In this document: in pieces, positions 34,691-46,106 of the stretch
How the letters are laid out: each line of letters begins with the position of its first letter
Numbering within the stretch: position 1 is the first letter of the stretch
Assembly: GCA_020137815.1 (NCBI GenBank)
Contig: CM035351.1
Location: 804,065 to 868,064 of the forward strand
DNA from: Hormiphora californensis
Lineage: Eukaryota; Ctenophora; Tentaculata; Cydippida; Pleurobrachiidae
Direction: 5' to 3'
DNA length: 64,000 nucleotides
Notes under the pieces: generated by a model
What the model saw: only the letters and a program-made list of their open reading frames with translations
Told to the model about the DNA's origin: nothing
Database searches by the model: none
Program-made: the position numbers and the translations under genes

Positions 34691-34757
34691 TACTGGTCCC
34701 TGATTGGCTGATAACCAGTCACGTGACCTGAATAAAGAGTTCTGATTGGTTGTTTAC
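34691..34757. mobile_element. hAT-like MITE, truncated copy in JmjC gene 1 3' flank
   Basis: The core of the ~109-bp family is present (TACTGGTCCCTGATTGGCTG, AACCAGTCACGTGACC, TTCTGATTGGTTGTTTACT). The outer CAGGAACC ends are missing or diverged. Confidence 0.75.
34731..34736 (+). terminator. candidate poly(A) signal of JmjC gene 1
   Basis: AATAAA 179 bp after the stop codon. In other copies of the MITE the same place reads AATAAC, so one base change made this signal. Confidence 0.55.
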
Positions 34758-35472
34758 TCTTTGTGTCAAAGTTGATTTTGTTATCGCAATTATTTATTTC
34801 AGTTTCCTTCTGCCAACAACTTTATTTGTTGTGTGCGTGTGTGGGCTTTTTGTGGCACCACAAAGCAGCTCCATTCTTAAAAGCGGAAACAGAATGAGAG
34901 ACCGCACAATATGTGTCCTCTCTGTATTTATTTCTCTCCCCCGCGAATTCCGACACCCCCTCTCTCTGAGAGGCCCCCTCCCGCCCCTTTTGTGAGGCAC
35001 CATGTGACCACAGAATTAATATCTTGAATATACTTTGAATATTCCGTGCTTGTTAATTACGTCACGTACGACCCCCTCGGGGCCATTCGAAGTCCCTAGT
35101 TTACTCCTTTTCGGTCACGCATGACTAACCCCTGGCCCCCTCTCAGTCATGCTAACCCCTGGCCATCTCTTCCAGTCACGCTAACCCTCTCTCTTCCAGT
35201 CATGCTAACCCTCTCTCTCTCTCTTCCCCGTTTAGATTTCTATGCTTAGTAAACTAACCCTCTCTCTCTTCCCCGTTTAGATTTCTATGCTTAGTAAGTT
35301 GTGTTTTATGCGCCTACTGACCCTGGGTATTTACAACTGGTGCGACGGACAACACTCACCCTGAATACCAACTCTGTCCAGCTCTGTCCCCCCCGCGTGA
35401 GAGAGAGAGAGGAACAATATTTAGATATATCAGATACAACTCAACTAACAGATACAATAACACTTTGCAACT
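34758..35472. other. PRL upstream region
   Basis: No coding sequence recognised. It contains the splice-acceptor-like module array (35100-35300) and a short GA run near 35400. A 5' UTR exon starting at one of the TTTAG sites is possible. Confidence 0.4.
35100..35300 (+). repeat. array of acceptor-like modules upstream of PRL
   Basis: CTAAC + pyrimidine tract + CAG + TCA(T/C)G occurs three or four times (about 35120-35205). It is followed by two copies of CTAACCCTCTCTCTCT...CCCCGTTTAG + ATTTCTATGCTTAGTAA (35207-35254 and 35255-35297). Each unit resembles a branch point, tract, AG and start of a downstream exon. Confidence 0.75.
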
Positions 35473-35952
35473 ATGAAGATCGTACCAGCTGAGATAACCT
35501 ACCGTAACATGCGATTTGTAATCATTGATAGGCCCTCCAAGAGCAGTGTCACTCAATATGTAAAGGATCTCCAGCGACTCAATACCTCCCTGGTCGTCAG
35601 GGTGTGTGAGCCGACATACGAGGATTCCCTCTTTGAGCGAGAGGGTATCCTGGTGCATGAATTGATGTTCGAGGACGGGGAACAGCCCCCTGTTGCTGTC
35701 ATCAAGGAGTGGTTGAGACTTACCAAGAAGATGTTTAGTGATAAACCTGACAGTGCAGTAGCGGTACACTGTGTAGCCGGGCTGGGAAGGGCACCCGTTC
35801 TTGTGGCGATAGCCCTTATTGAGGGTGGAATGAGGTTCGAGGATGCGGTGGAATTCATACGCCGACAGAGAAAGGGGGCCATCAACATGAAACAGCTGGA
35901 GTTCCTGGAGACGTACAAGAGTGGAAACAAGAAGGGATGTGTCGTCATGTAG
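35473..35952 (+). CDS. PTP4A: PRL-type protein tyrosine phosphatase
   Basis: A small prenylated phosphatase of the PRL/PTP4A family, membrane-bound and linked to CNNM magnesium transporters in other animals. A single exon of 159 residues (human 167-173). It has the P-loop HCVAGLGRAP with catalytic Cys and Arg, the general-acid Asp in MFEDGEQPP, the N-terminal motif EITYRNMRFVIIDRP, and a C-terminal CVVM CAAX box preceded by basic residues. The ATG at 35473 is the first in frame. The gene is unbroken and intronless in its coding part. AATAAA lies at 36257. Confidence 0.95.
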   Translation: MKIVPAEITYRNMRFVIIDRPSKSSVTQYVKDLQRLNTSLVVRVCEPTYEDSLFEREGILVHELMFEDGEQPPVAVIKEWLRLTKKMFSDKPDSAVAVHCVAGLGRAPVLVAIALIEGGMRFEDAVEFIRRQRKGAINMKQLEFLETYKSGNKKGCVVM

Positions 35953-35963
35953 AGTGAGAGAGA

Positions 35964-36004
<41 letters not shown>
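35950..36004. repeat. (GA)n in PRL 3' UTR
   Basis: GA-rich run beginning directly at the stop codon, with further GA-rich sequence to about 36120. Confidence 0.9.
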
Positions 36005-36009
<5 letters not shown>

Positions 36010-36256
36010 TAGAAAGAGAGAAACAGAGAGATAGAGAGAAAGAGTGAGGTAGAAAAAGTGAGGTAGATAGAGATAGAGAAATGAGGAGGAAAGACTGAAC
36101 GAGAAAGACACAGTGAGAGAGAGAACACAAAACTAGTGACTGGTTCATGTGTGTGTGTGTATTAACAATGTTTTCTAAGGTTTCCTGGGTCCTGATCACA
36201 AGTAGTAGCACGATCTGAACTGTAGCGTTCATTTAGCAGGAATATATTACTAATTT

Positions 36257-36262
36257 AATAAA
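36257..36262 (+). terminator. candidate PRL poly(A) signal
   Basis: AATAAA 305 bp after the stop. Confidence 0.55.
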
Positions 36263-37266
36263 CTATAAAAATAGTGTTGTCGCGGTGTAATACAAATGAT
36301 ATTTTGAGGGATCTGTATTTAGAAAGAGGGAGCTCGAGAAACACTAAATGAAGGTTAATGATGGAAGAGAATATATGATGTAGAGAGAGAAAGAGAGAGA
36401 TATCTTTAACAATCACATCTGTTATTTTTTCTCGTATCCGATTTATTGTACTACAAAATGTGTGTTCTATCTCTCCCCACTTTCTAATGTATTATTAAAG
36501 CATATAAATCGTGCAAACTTATTGCCATGGGCTCTCTCCACCTAGAGTAATCACTCTACAACACCTCTCGCTATCAAGTCACCTGCAGGTACTAACGAAT
36601 GAGGAGCAGATAGATCGAACATCTCCTCCCTCTCTCCTCTCGATCTCTCCTCCTCATTCTCTCCTCACTCCTCTCTCTGCTACTCTCCTCTCTACTCATC
36701 TCTATTAGCTTATCATACAACTATTCAAGCTACCTCTCTCGGAACCCACTCTACGATGCTTACTATCCACCTTCAGTCTTCTCTCCTTTCTAGCTATCTA
36801 CCACTCTTCAGTCTCTCTCTCTCTCTCTCTCCCCTCCATCCCTCTCTCTCGCTATCTCTCTTTCTCTCTCCATCTCTTTCTCTCTCTCTCTTTCTCTCTC
36901 TCTCTCTACACCACCCTCTCTCTCTCTCTCACTCTCTCTTTCTCTACACCACTCTCTACTCATTAATCTCTGACGTGATACAGAAGGCGAGGAGAACTGT
37001 AGTAGCAGCTGTATACAACTACATTACTCTTTCATCAGTATGGACGGTAAGAAAATTGAAATCCAGTGGGGTGTTTGGAGGACAGACAATATATTGGGGG
37101 GGGGGGGGGGTTATTGTTAGTCTGTTTTAGAAGATCTTTAGTATTATATTGTGGATAAGGGGTGCTGTTCAACGGGGATAGAGGTCTTGCAGCTGTGATC
37201 ATGATTCTGCTCTACATTCCTCAACATAGTTAGCTGTAATGTCATGCGGGTGGGTGCACTATAGAT

Positions 37267-37356
<90 letters not shown>

Positions 37357-37783
37357 TCTCCCTCTCTCTCTCCGTTCTCTTTCTCTTTTTCTCTCTGTTC
37401 TCTCATCAAATGTTAACTCCCTCTCGGGAGGGGGGCGGGATGGAGGGAGCCTATGTTGCTAAGGCCTATGTCTATTTCTCCCTCTCTCTCTCTCTAAGTT
37501 GCTCATTATGCATGTGGGACGTATTACTAGTCTATAGGGGCTGGTTTATCCGTCTCGCTCCATGGAGCAGAATGCACATATCATTGTCATGATGCACGTG
37601 CGAAAAGCACATGCTTTAGAGTCTAGAAACTTTTATAACATCTACTGTTTATACCAGTTGGGATACAGTCTGAACAATTCAACACCCCAGATTCTCTCTC
37701 TTTCACTCCGTCCTCCCCCCAGATTCTCACCCCCTCCCCCCTCCCAGATTCTCTCACTCTCAGCTCTCACCCCCCCCTCCCAG
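36263..37783. other. low-complexity stretch upstream of the ETAA1-like exons
   Basis: Pyrimidine-rich sequence with (CT)n at about 36806-36960 and 37266-37370 and a poly-G run near 37098. One possible exon (36984-37046, ACAG|...|GTAAGA, 21 codons) does not fit the phase of the exon at 37784. Earlier exons of the next gene may lie here but none is certain. Confidence 0.4.
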
Positions 37784-37788
37784 ATTCG
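37688..37788 (+). repeat. repeated acceptor before exon 37784
   Basis: C(C)AG|ATTC occurs four times, at about 37689, 37722, 37746 and 37783, each after its own poly-C/CT tract. The last is the exon border that keeps the frame open. Confidence 0.75.
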
Positions 37789-38573
37789 CCGATAGTTGGA
37801 TCCACTCAGCAGCCCATGGTAGGATGGGACATGGAATCTCCTGATACCACCACGGTGTCTCCCCGGTCCATCATGATACCCTGGCCTGCCACCGATACCA
37901 ACTCCTCGGTAATATTATATGGCTATGTTCCAACGTGTTTCTATTTGTACACTAAATAGTTTAACCCACGGCCCTCTCTCTATATATCAACTGTACATCG
38001 TGCGTCATGTGACGACGTGTGCTAACAGTTACCTGATTTAGCAGGAACCCTCACCGGCTGGCCGACTGACTGAATGGGCCATTTCCCACCGAAATAAACG
38101 GAGAATGAGGAGGGGGACATCCCGTGAGACTAATGTGTTCAAGGTTTGTAGAAAACAGGGAAATTAGTTAATTTTCACTGCATTGTATAATGCACTTACA
38201 GACAGACAAACACACGGGAATTATGTCGCTTATTATTGCACAACGTCTCTCTTACAAAACGCCCCCTCTATTACCCAATCTTGGAGGTGAGTGACAGGTG
38301 GTCATTGGTTGCGCTCTTTCCTAATCTCCTTTCTCTCTGACCGTCCTCTCTCCTTCTTTCTCTCTGACCGTCTCTTCTCACTCTTGTCCCAATTTCAAGG
38401 GAGGTAGGAACGAAAGAAAAGGAGTAATTTGGGTGACAAAATAGCGGCAGGTGCAGTAGGGGTGGGTTGACTAAACCATTGTAATGCAGCTGGGCCTATA
38501 ATTGTGCAACTCGTTCTCTATTTCCCTCTCTCTTTTTTCTCTCTCTATCTCTCTGTCTCTGTCTCTCTGTCTC

Positions 38574-38635
<62 letters not shown>

Positions 38636-39378
38636 ACTCTCTCCTCTCTCTCTCTCTATTTCTGATCATTTGCTTCATATTCTAATAATGCCCTAACAAT
38701 ACCTTTCTCTACCTACTGCATGCATTTTGTCGTCTTCAATTTATTATTTTCTATTACTTCTGGCAGTGTCTTTGTCCAATTACTTGTGCAATAGAGAAGG
38801 CGAGAAGAAATGGGATGTAATACATAAAATGGGAGGTTGTGAACTCTAAATCGAGCCAAGAAATGCTAGAAAGAGACAAAGAAGCTGATTTATTTGAATT
38901 AGCTACCTCCACTCTGGGAGATGATGTAACACGTATGACATAATACATAATGAAAGAATTGGTAGGAAATATAAAGGCAGACGGAGAGCGTGCTGTTATT
39001 ACATTGTAAATAGAGAATCTAGAAATTATTATTTTCAATTTTGTGAAGGCTGGAAAATACTGAGATCTGGTTATCTGGTACGGTGTCTTATCTCTTCCTC
39101 TGAGCTTATTGTGACTGTGTTGAAGTAAGAGAGGGTACCAACAATTTATCTGTGAGGGTTGAGATATGTTACAGCGGTATCATACCGGTATCAAATATGT
39201 AGATATCAGGGGAAGATAGAACACGGATGACCGTTAGCAGACCGTTAAAGGTAGAAGAGATGAGAATTGAGAATATTTGGATGAGAATGTAGAGAAATAT
39301 ACCATTAGTAAATGTGTGTGACGTTGGGTGACCACAACACCTCTATTCAAATCAACTCTCTCTCTATTCTCTCTATCT

Positions 39379-39430
<52 letters not shown>

Positions 39431-40151
39431 AACATGTCCTATGTACCTCTCTCTCTGTATCTCTCTCATGATACAGCAGCAGCGTATACACTGGCACTTT
39501 CTAAGAACTCCCTCTGATACACAATCAGAGAGTAAAGCTGACGACAATATCCTACACACACACAAGTACTCGTTGTATCTATTTCCTTCATACAACGATC
39601 GGTAAAATTGACACACACACAACAGTGACTCTGTATTGACACAACTGCAGTGACTCTGTATTTTCTAAACCTTCTCCCCATTCAGAGGTATGGCCTGCTG
39701 AATGATACCCCTGAGAAGGCTGCTTCATCTGGAGACGATTTCGATGATGATCTTTGGGACGATGAGACGATAGCCAAGATCCGTCTAACCCCCATTCTAC
39801 AGGCTCAGAAGATGAAAGGGGAGAGGAGGGGTGGAGGGGTGGAGGGAGTCACCAAATCAGGGCAGGTGGGTGCACAATGTACATTGAGTGATAATTTAGT
39901 GGGTTTACATAGTATCGGGTGGGTAAAAGAGGAATCTGAAAATATTCCGTGTAAATATTATAACGGATCATGTGGCCTATTTTTACCGCCAGGGGTTGGA
40001 AAATTAAGATTATGGCAAGAAAAATGATAGAGAAAGTGAGCGAGATAGGGAGAGAAAGGGAGAGAAGGGGAGAGAGAGAGTAAGAAAGTTTGTCTGTATG
40101 CTTGTATGGCACGTGGTTACTGAATAATGCATGGTAAACACGTTAAAAGCC

Positions 40152-40244
<93 letters not shown>

Positions 40245-41401
40245 TCTCTCTCTCTCCTTCTATCCAATTCTATCAGAGATATTTATTCTGGATGCTACCA
40301 GATCATCTCTGTGCGTGTATTTGATTATTAGCCGATGATTTATTCTTCCATCGTTCCATCATCTCCTTCTTTATCTGACATCTCTTTCTTGGCACCACCA
40401 CTTTGTGCAACCTGCCATTTCCCCTCATTTCCTTCTTATCTCTCCCCTTATTTCAAGAAAACTCCCCTGATTTCAGGCGTTCAAGACCCCTACAAATGTG
40501 AAGTCCCAATGCAGCAGAAGAACCCCGACCACAGGGCACGAGGGAGGAGGGAATAGCGGGGGCGGTGGGAAAGTGTTACGGCGGAAGTTGACTACCGAGT
40601 TTGAGTGCGTTAAGAAAACAGAGCGCTCCTCCACCTCCCCTACTTTAGCTAGCCGTTTTCCAGATACAGCAAACACTAGTAGAAACACAGCTGCTAGTAG
40701 TTTTACAAAAGGGGGAGGATCTAAAGTTGTGGATTCCCAGGGGTCTACACAGACACTAAGGACATCCAGAACAGCAAACACCACCCTATCAGACCGGATG
40801 ATCACCACCAAACAACAGGAACAGCAACAGGAACAGAAACAACAGAAACAGCAACAGCAACAGAAACAGGAACAACAGGTTGTTATTGATGAGGATGAGG
40901 CGATGCTGAGTGGTGATGATGATATGGTGCAGCAGGCAGTTCAGAGTTACCTAGCCTCCCAACACTCACAGCAACACCTTAACAAGGAGAACGTCTCCCC
41001 ACCAACTGTAACGGCTCCCTCTCCTAAACCAGTACTGGCAACATCTACAAATGTCCATCCTCCTGTTCCTGCTCCGGCCCCCGCTCCTCCTGCTGCTGCT
41101 CCGGATGATTCTTTTGATTCTGACGACGCGATGATGGATGACTTTCTGACCGATGAATTTATATCACAACTAAAAGTTCCTGAACCTTCTGTCACCACCG
41201 GTTAGTATGTGCTGATGTACATGTGCCCCCTCCAGTAACACATGTGTTGTATGACGTCATTATTCTGACACTGTTTCTCCCTCTCCCTCAGGTGGAGATA
41301 AGCTGCTTCACACGCCGCCGAACAGAACTGACCGTTCCCCTGAGGAGAGGAAAAGAGCAAGGTTGTCACTGAGCCTGAGAAAGAATAGGACTACCCATTG
41401 A
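37784..41401 (+). CDS. ETAA1-like acidic nuclear protein (tentative)
   Basis: Five exons in phase: 37784-37908, 38045-38143, 39686-39865, 40477-41200, 41292-41401. The 5' end is open; ATG 37816 is the first candidate. Exon 1 has GWDMESPDTTTVSPRS and IPWP. Exon 2 is basic (RNKRRMRRGTSRE). Exon 3 has an acidic Trp motif (DDFDDDLWDDETIAKI). Exon 4 holds a Gln-rich run and a second acidic motif (DDAMMDDFLTDEF). The end is basic (SPEERKRARLSLSLRKNR). Ewing tumour-associated antigen 1, an RPA-bound activator of ATR, has a similar order: a W-D-x-x-SP motif, an acidic Trp ATR-activating segment and a basic RPA32-binding C-terminus. The match is by motif order only, so the name is a hypothesis. Large (CT)n tracts fill the introns. 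Confidence 0.5.
38518..38660. repeat. (CT)n/(CTGT)n tract
   Basis: CT repeats with TGTCT interruptions in the long intron before exon 39686. Confidence 0.9.
39380..39428. repeat. (CT)n tract
   Basis: Pure CT run in the same intron. Confidence 0.9.
40154..40258. repeat. (CT)n tract
   Basis: CT run with TATCTC interruptions in the intron before exon 40477. Confidence 0.9.
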
Positions 41402-41760
41402 CGTGCAATTAGGAATACTGCATGCAGTATACATTATACTCTGTGTGTGTGTGAGAGATGCATACTTTGCACTGCAAGCATCTCCTTCTCTCGGCAGTCT
41501 ACAACGAACAGTCCCCCGCAGCAGCAGCAGCAGAAAAAGCTCCCCGTGGGACGCGCAGGAACGCGCGCAAGGGACATTTTAAACGAATTCACTATTGTCA
41601 GCTTTTAAAATTTCATTTCTCTAAATGTTTTAGCGCACACAACCTGTCCGAATGATCTGAACTTCCGACTTTGCAAGTTGCAACCCTCAATGTTCCTCAT
41701 TTCTCATGATCCACTGACTGCCTTTTAACCCACTTCTCCTCTATCTGTAGCTCTGAAAAT
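41402..41760. other. short intergenic stretch
   Basis: 359 bp between the ETAA1-like stop and JmjC gene 2. A (CAG)4-like run near 41519 is seen; nothing else was recognised. Confidence 0.5.
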
Positions 41761-43475
41761 ATGCTGGTCATATGGAGCTATGTCCTCCAGTTTCTAGGTC
41801 TGTACTCCACTGATCACTGGAAGCCCCTGGGCCGACAAAACCCGGCCGTTCCTGTTGTGGAGATGACAGAGTTTCCCTCTCCAGAGTATTTCTTTAATAA
41901 CCATGTTATACCGGGCTTACCGGTCGTGTTCAGAGGGGTGGGGAAGGAATTTCCTGCTTACAAATTGTGGAGCGATGAATACTTCCAGTCGCGTCCAGAA
42001 AGGTATTATACTGCTGAAAATTAAGGGGGATATAATCTTTAGAAACGTGATAGTTTTCTGATTTTTAATCAACTACCCTTTATAAACCCCTCCTTCCGAC
42101 AGTGCCTATTGGACGGTAGGGTACGAGTACGGTAAGAAGGAAACTCGAGAAGGTGCCCAGGAGCCCATTCCCTTTGCCGAATACGTTAAAACTACCGGCA
42201 ACAAGATTGGTACCTGGTGTCAGGGCTTCCCAAATTCCTCCGAAAGGATATCCCCGTGTATGGGCCACTAAACTGTGATTTTGTGGTGGAGAATCTGATG
42301 GACGATCTGGTTATGTGGTTCAGCAGTGGAGGGACCAAGAGTGTGTGGCACTTTGATGATTATGAGAATCTAAACTGTCTCATGGCGGGTAAGATAGTAT
42401 GTTCATCAAATGTTGGGCTGATTCTTGTTATGTTCTAACCCTCCTTTGCATTTGTAATAGAGGGTCGAAAAAGGCAAGGATCATTTTTTTACATCGAGAA
42501 GAGCTTGCTCTGATCTATTGTCATTTCCTAGGAAAGAAAGAGCTAATTCTAGCGGATCGAACATCAATAGAGGACGGCCACATGCGGGAATTGGGAAGTT
42601 ATTCTGATGTAGATGTTGATGGAGTAGACCTGGACAGATTTCCCGGGTTTGCCAATATCAAGTTCTATAACGCAACAATAGAGGCCGGGGATTGTGTTTA
42701 CATTCCGACGTTCTGGCCTCACGCGGTGAGGTCCTGGGGTAGAAACATTGCCATCAATGCTTGGTGGGATATCTACAAAAGCCCCATAACTTGTGGAGAG
42801 AAGAAATGGGATTCTTTCGAGAACGTTAAACTCATGTAAGAATGTGCCCCATTGTTTTGTTCAAACCCTTTTTATTTTTCGTGTGGGGCGCGGTGAAACA
42901 GCGTCGAGCAAAGCAAGTGCCCCACTGGTTTTTAGTTGAATGAACCTATCCCAACTAATCACTACTCTTTTCTCAGCACGGATTCTGATATTGGGGGTGG
43001 GGGTGAGGACGTGGATCCGAACAACTCCCGGGGTCCGGTTGAGAACTTCAGGGCTGTCCTGTGGGGTAGCAAACCCTTCCGATATAATGGGGTCATGACC
43101 AGAGAGGAGTTTCTCAGTGAATTGAGCAACGTCGGGGATCAGGTGCTGGAAGAGGTGGAACACGATTTTGATTTGGGTGAGTCTTCATAATTACTGCGCT
43201 GGTATTCATGATGTCCTGTCTACTACAGCTTACTTTACAACACCCTCTCCCTCCCCCCATTTCTCTCTCTCTCTCTCTCTCTCTAATTTACCCATAACAC
43301 TCTCTCCCTCCCAGATAACCCTGAGGTGTGGGAAGTTCTGTTTGACTCCATGGATCTAAATAAAGATGGGATCCTCCAGCCCATTGAACTGGATCTGGTG
43401 AAACCTAACAGTCACTTCATGTCTCTCCTGGAGGAGGCGAGCAGGAGTTTAGACGATGTAAAGGATGAACTTTAG
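41761..43475 (+). CDS. JmjC oxygenase with C-terminal EF-hand (gene 2)
   Basis: Paralogue of the gene at 31839. Exons: 41761-42002, 42103-42388, 42532-42835, 42977-43176, 43315-43475. The start gives a hydrophobic N-terminus (MLVIWSYVLQFLGLY) that could be a signal or anchor. The core repeats MWFSSGGTKSVWHFDDYEN (HxD), KKELILADR (Lys) and PTFWPHAVRS (distal His). The EF-hand reads DLNKDGILQPIELD. Intron phases match gene 1. In exon 2 the frame breaks near 42192: coding before it ends FAEYVKT and resumes as QQDWYLVSGLPKF. One missing base would give 398 codons, an exact multiple of three, so a single 1-nt deletion explains it; whether it is real or an assembly error is open. Confidence 0.82.
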
Positions 43476-43633
43476 AAGCAGTGTTTTTATTTCTATTTAG
43501 TTTGCTGGTTTGTTATTATTTTATTGCCAATTGTTTATTCTTTTATTGAAATTTGATTCTAATTTTGCGAGAAATAGCGTTTAATATATTTCCAACTCTA
43601 TCCTCAACAATAATCTTCATTCCTTGTAGAATA

Positions 43634-45963
43634 ATGCTTTGCAGACGGATAGGACTGGCTTCAAGAGGTTTATGCAGTAGGAGTCTCAGTGATCAGAAAC
43701 CTGTCCCTCCTCCCTCCTCCGCTGTCCAGGTATTATCTCAGTTATGTTCATGTGTTGCCACGTTCGATATGAGTCTCGTGATTATCTCGGTTGTTATTTC
43801 TACCTGGCGTGTATAACAGGCACTCTACTCAAGTCTTAGTTACAATAAAAAATATATCGTGCCTACACATTCCATTGCTGGCAAATTCGGTGGGTTTATC
43901 TTACTCAATCTTGATATACTCAGCGCTGCGAATTGCGATGCCAGCAGAAATGGCAAGATACAATTCCTATTCCTTATTCATACTCTCTCAAACAGTATTA
44001 AATTCTCCCCATCTTAGTATTTTGATCCCTCCACCACCCCCTTCCTCTCATCTACCCCCTACCCCTCACCTAATGCCTCAACCCCCCTCCTAACCCCCTC
44101 AACCCTCCTAACCCACCCCTAATGCCTCAACTCCCCCTTCCTAACTCCCCTTCCTAATCCCCCTTTCATCTGTGTAGGAATACGTTGATAACGTTACGGC
44201 AGGGAAGGACTACTTCTACAACCGGAACCCCCGGAACACCGAGTTACTGGGGTACAAACAGAGGGTGTCAGGGTGGACTAGTGACAACGTCTGCACCAAC
44301 TACTACAATAGGTAGGTACAGGGCAGGAACCGACCGAAACAAGTAAAAAACAACCAATCAGAACTGGTTATCAGCCAATCAGGGACCAGTATTTCGTGAT
44401 TAGGTCGGCTCCTGGTACAGGGAGGGGAGGAAGGTTTAGTGTAGGGTAGTTCAAGTTGAGGGTGTGATTGGGGTAGACAATTTTAAAGTTGAAGAATTTC
44501 TGAGAAGTACTGAGTTCATAAAACATGTCATATAATGTGTCATATACATAGGCATTCACATATCAGTGTCTTTAATTGTTAAATCCTACTTAACTTACTC
44601 TGCCACAAAACACTACATCACCTTCTTAATCACACACAAATATCTTGGTGAGCATCATTAATCACACAGAAATATCTTGGTGAGTTTGAGCATCATCTTG
44701 AAAAGATTGTCACTGTCCTCTTCTTTATCCTCTGTCTCCTTACAAAGATACGTCTTGACCGCATCAATCACCATGTCTATCATCTCCTCGGTAATTTCAA
44801 ATCCTGGGGTGGTCTTTGCCTGCTGTTTGGGTGATGCTAGTAGAAATATACTGCTGGACAGTAGTAGCAGTAGAACAGGTAGTCGAGGCATACTGAGCTA
44901 GAGCAGCTGAGAGAAAACACAAATGATACTGGTGGGGACGAAATGGTGGGCACACCTGCCCGGGAGGGGGACCAGCCCCACGGGCCAGCGATTATCATAC
45001 ATACTCTCAAACCCAGAGGGAGAGGGTACGGCATTAAAGGAGGAGTTGGAAAGTGAGAGATGTGGGTTATTGAGTAAGGGGTGTTGGAGGGTCAGGGAAG
45101 GGAAACAGTTTGCTCTTCTTAGTTTTACCAGTACTATAGGTGCTATGATTGATGTCAATGTAGCGATATAGGACCCCATGACAAAGATAGTTATACTGAC
45201 CAGATGTTCTATCCATTGTACTTGTAAGAAGGGAGAACATATCCATTGTACTACTTCGATAGTAGAGTTTCGAAAGAAAGGGGGAACAAACAAACACACA
45301 AACCTTAGTAAAAGATAACACAGATTGTATTCCACAGGATAGAGTTGGAGAAGACGGGGAAGCACATCACAGCTCGGCTGATACACTTTGAATCAGGAGA
45401 GTTATTCACTGTCTCCACCCGTGAACCGTGGATACGAAAGAGACTCAATAAGACATATGACAGGACTGCCGCACTGAATGTAGGAAGGATCATGGCCGAT
45501 AGGATGAAGAGATCAGGGATCAATTGTGCTAAATTCTGGGATCCTCTGGAATCAACCTACTTCTCTGCAAAGGTATGTAGTACATGTAACTACTAACTAT
45601 GTTCTAATTTCTGTGTTCCATCCCTCTCTACCAAGGCACTGATCAGAAGTCATGCAACATCTATGATTCATGGGCTTTTGTTTTCACTATCTGTCCCCCT
45701 TCCCTGGGGCAGCAACGTCCTATGCGGGTGTTTCCAAATAGTATTGTAACCTTCTAACCAACTTTTGCCTTGCAGACGGAAGCGTTTATGAGTGGTTTGA
45801 AGATGGAGGGGAGTGTCTCCTGACTGAGCCCCTTGTGTATAAAGTGACATGGGACGTTGCAGAGGATGGGGATAGTGCCCATAACTACATCCAGGACCCG
45901 GAATTGTTGTTGGAGTATCTTGAGAAGAAGGCTGCTGAGAGAAGTGCCATTATGGACCAATGA
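43634..45963 (+). CDS. MRPL18: mitochondrial ribosomal protein uL18m
   Basis: Large-subunit mitoribosome protein. Exons: 43634-43729 (mitochondrial presequence MLCRRIGLASRGLCSRSLSD), 44178-44311 (FYNRNPRNTELLGYKQRVSG, the NRNPRNLELL signature), 45338-45572 (ITARLIHFESGELFTVSTRE ... NVGRIMADRMKRSGIN), 45776-45963. In the last exon the frame changes near 45808: TEAFMSGLKMEG is followed in another frame by ECLLTEPLVYKVTWDV to the TGA at 45961. Total length is one base short of 218 codons, consistent with one lost base. A MITE sits 12 nt after the exon 2 donor. Confidence 0.88.
44324..44414. mobile_element. hAT-like MITE in MRPL18 intron 2
   Basis: Starts CAGGAACCGACCGAAAC and ends TCGGCTCCTG, flanked by the 8-bp duplication GTACAGGG (44316-44323 and 44415-44422). 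The intron begins at 44312, so the target site was the 5th to 12th intron base. This copy lacks the TCACGTGA centre. Confidence 0.9.
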
Positions 45964-46106
45964 GAGACAAAATATGATCAATAATTTATTACAGTGACAT
46001 ATGTTTTTATACTTGCGAGTTTTGGTAAACAATACAATTTCCGTTGCAATTAAAAGTGAGATAATTTCACAATGATCTAACCCAATTTGTTCCAACTCTA
46101 GACTTC

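Noticed and set aside
35356-36232. Long minus-strand frames opposite PRL
   Set aside because: Shadow frames of the PRL exon and (GA)n tract; no family features.
36984-37046. 21-codon exon candidate with ACAG and GTAAGA borders
   Set aside because: Its phase does not join the exon at 37784 and no other partner exon was found.
42884-42926. tRNA-like gene
   Set aside because: There is only one stem of about 7 bp and no cloverleaf or A/B boxes.
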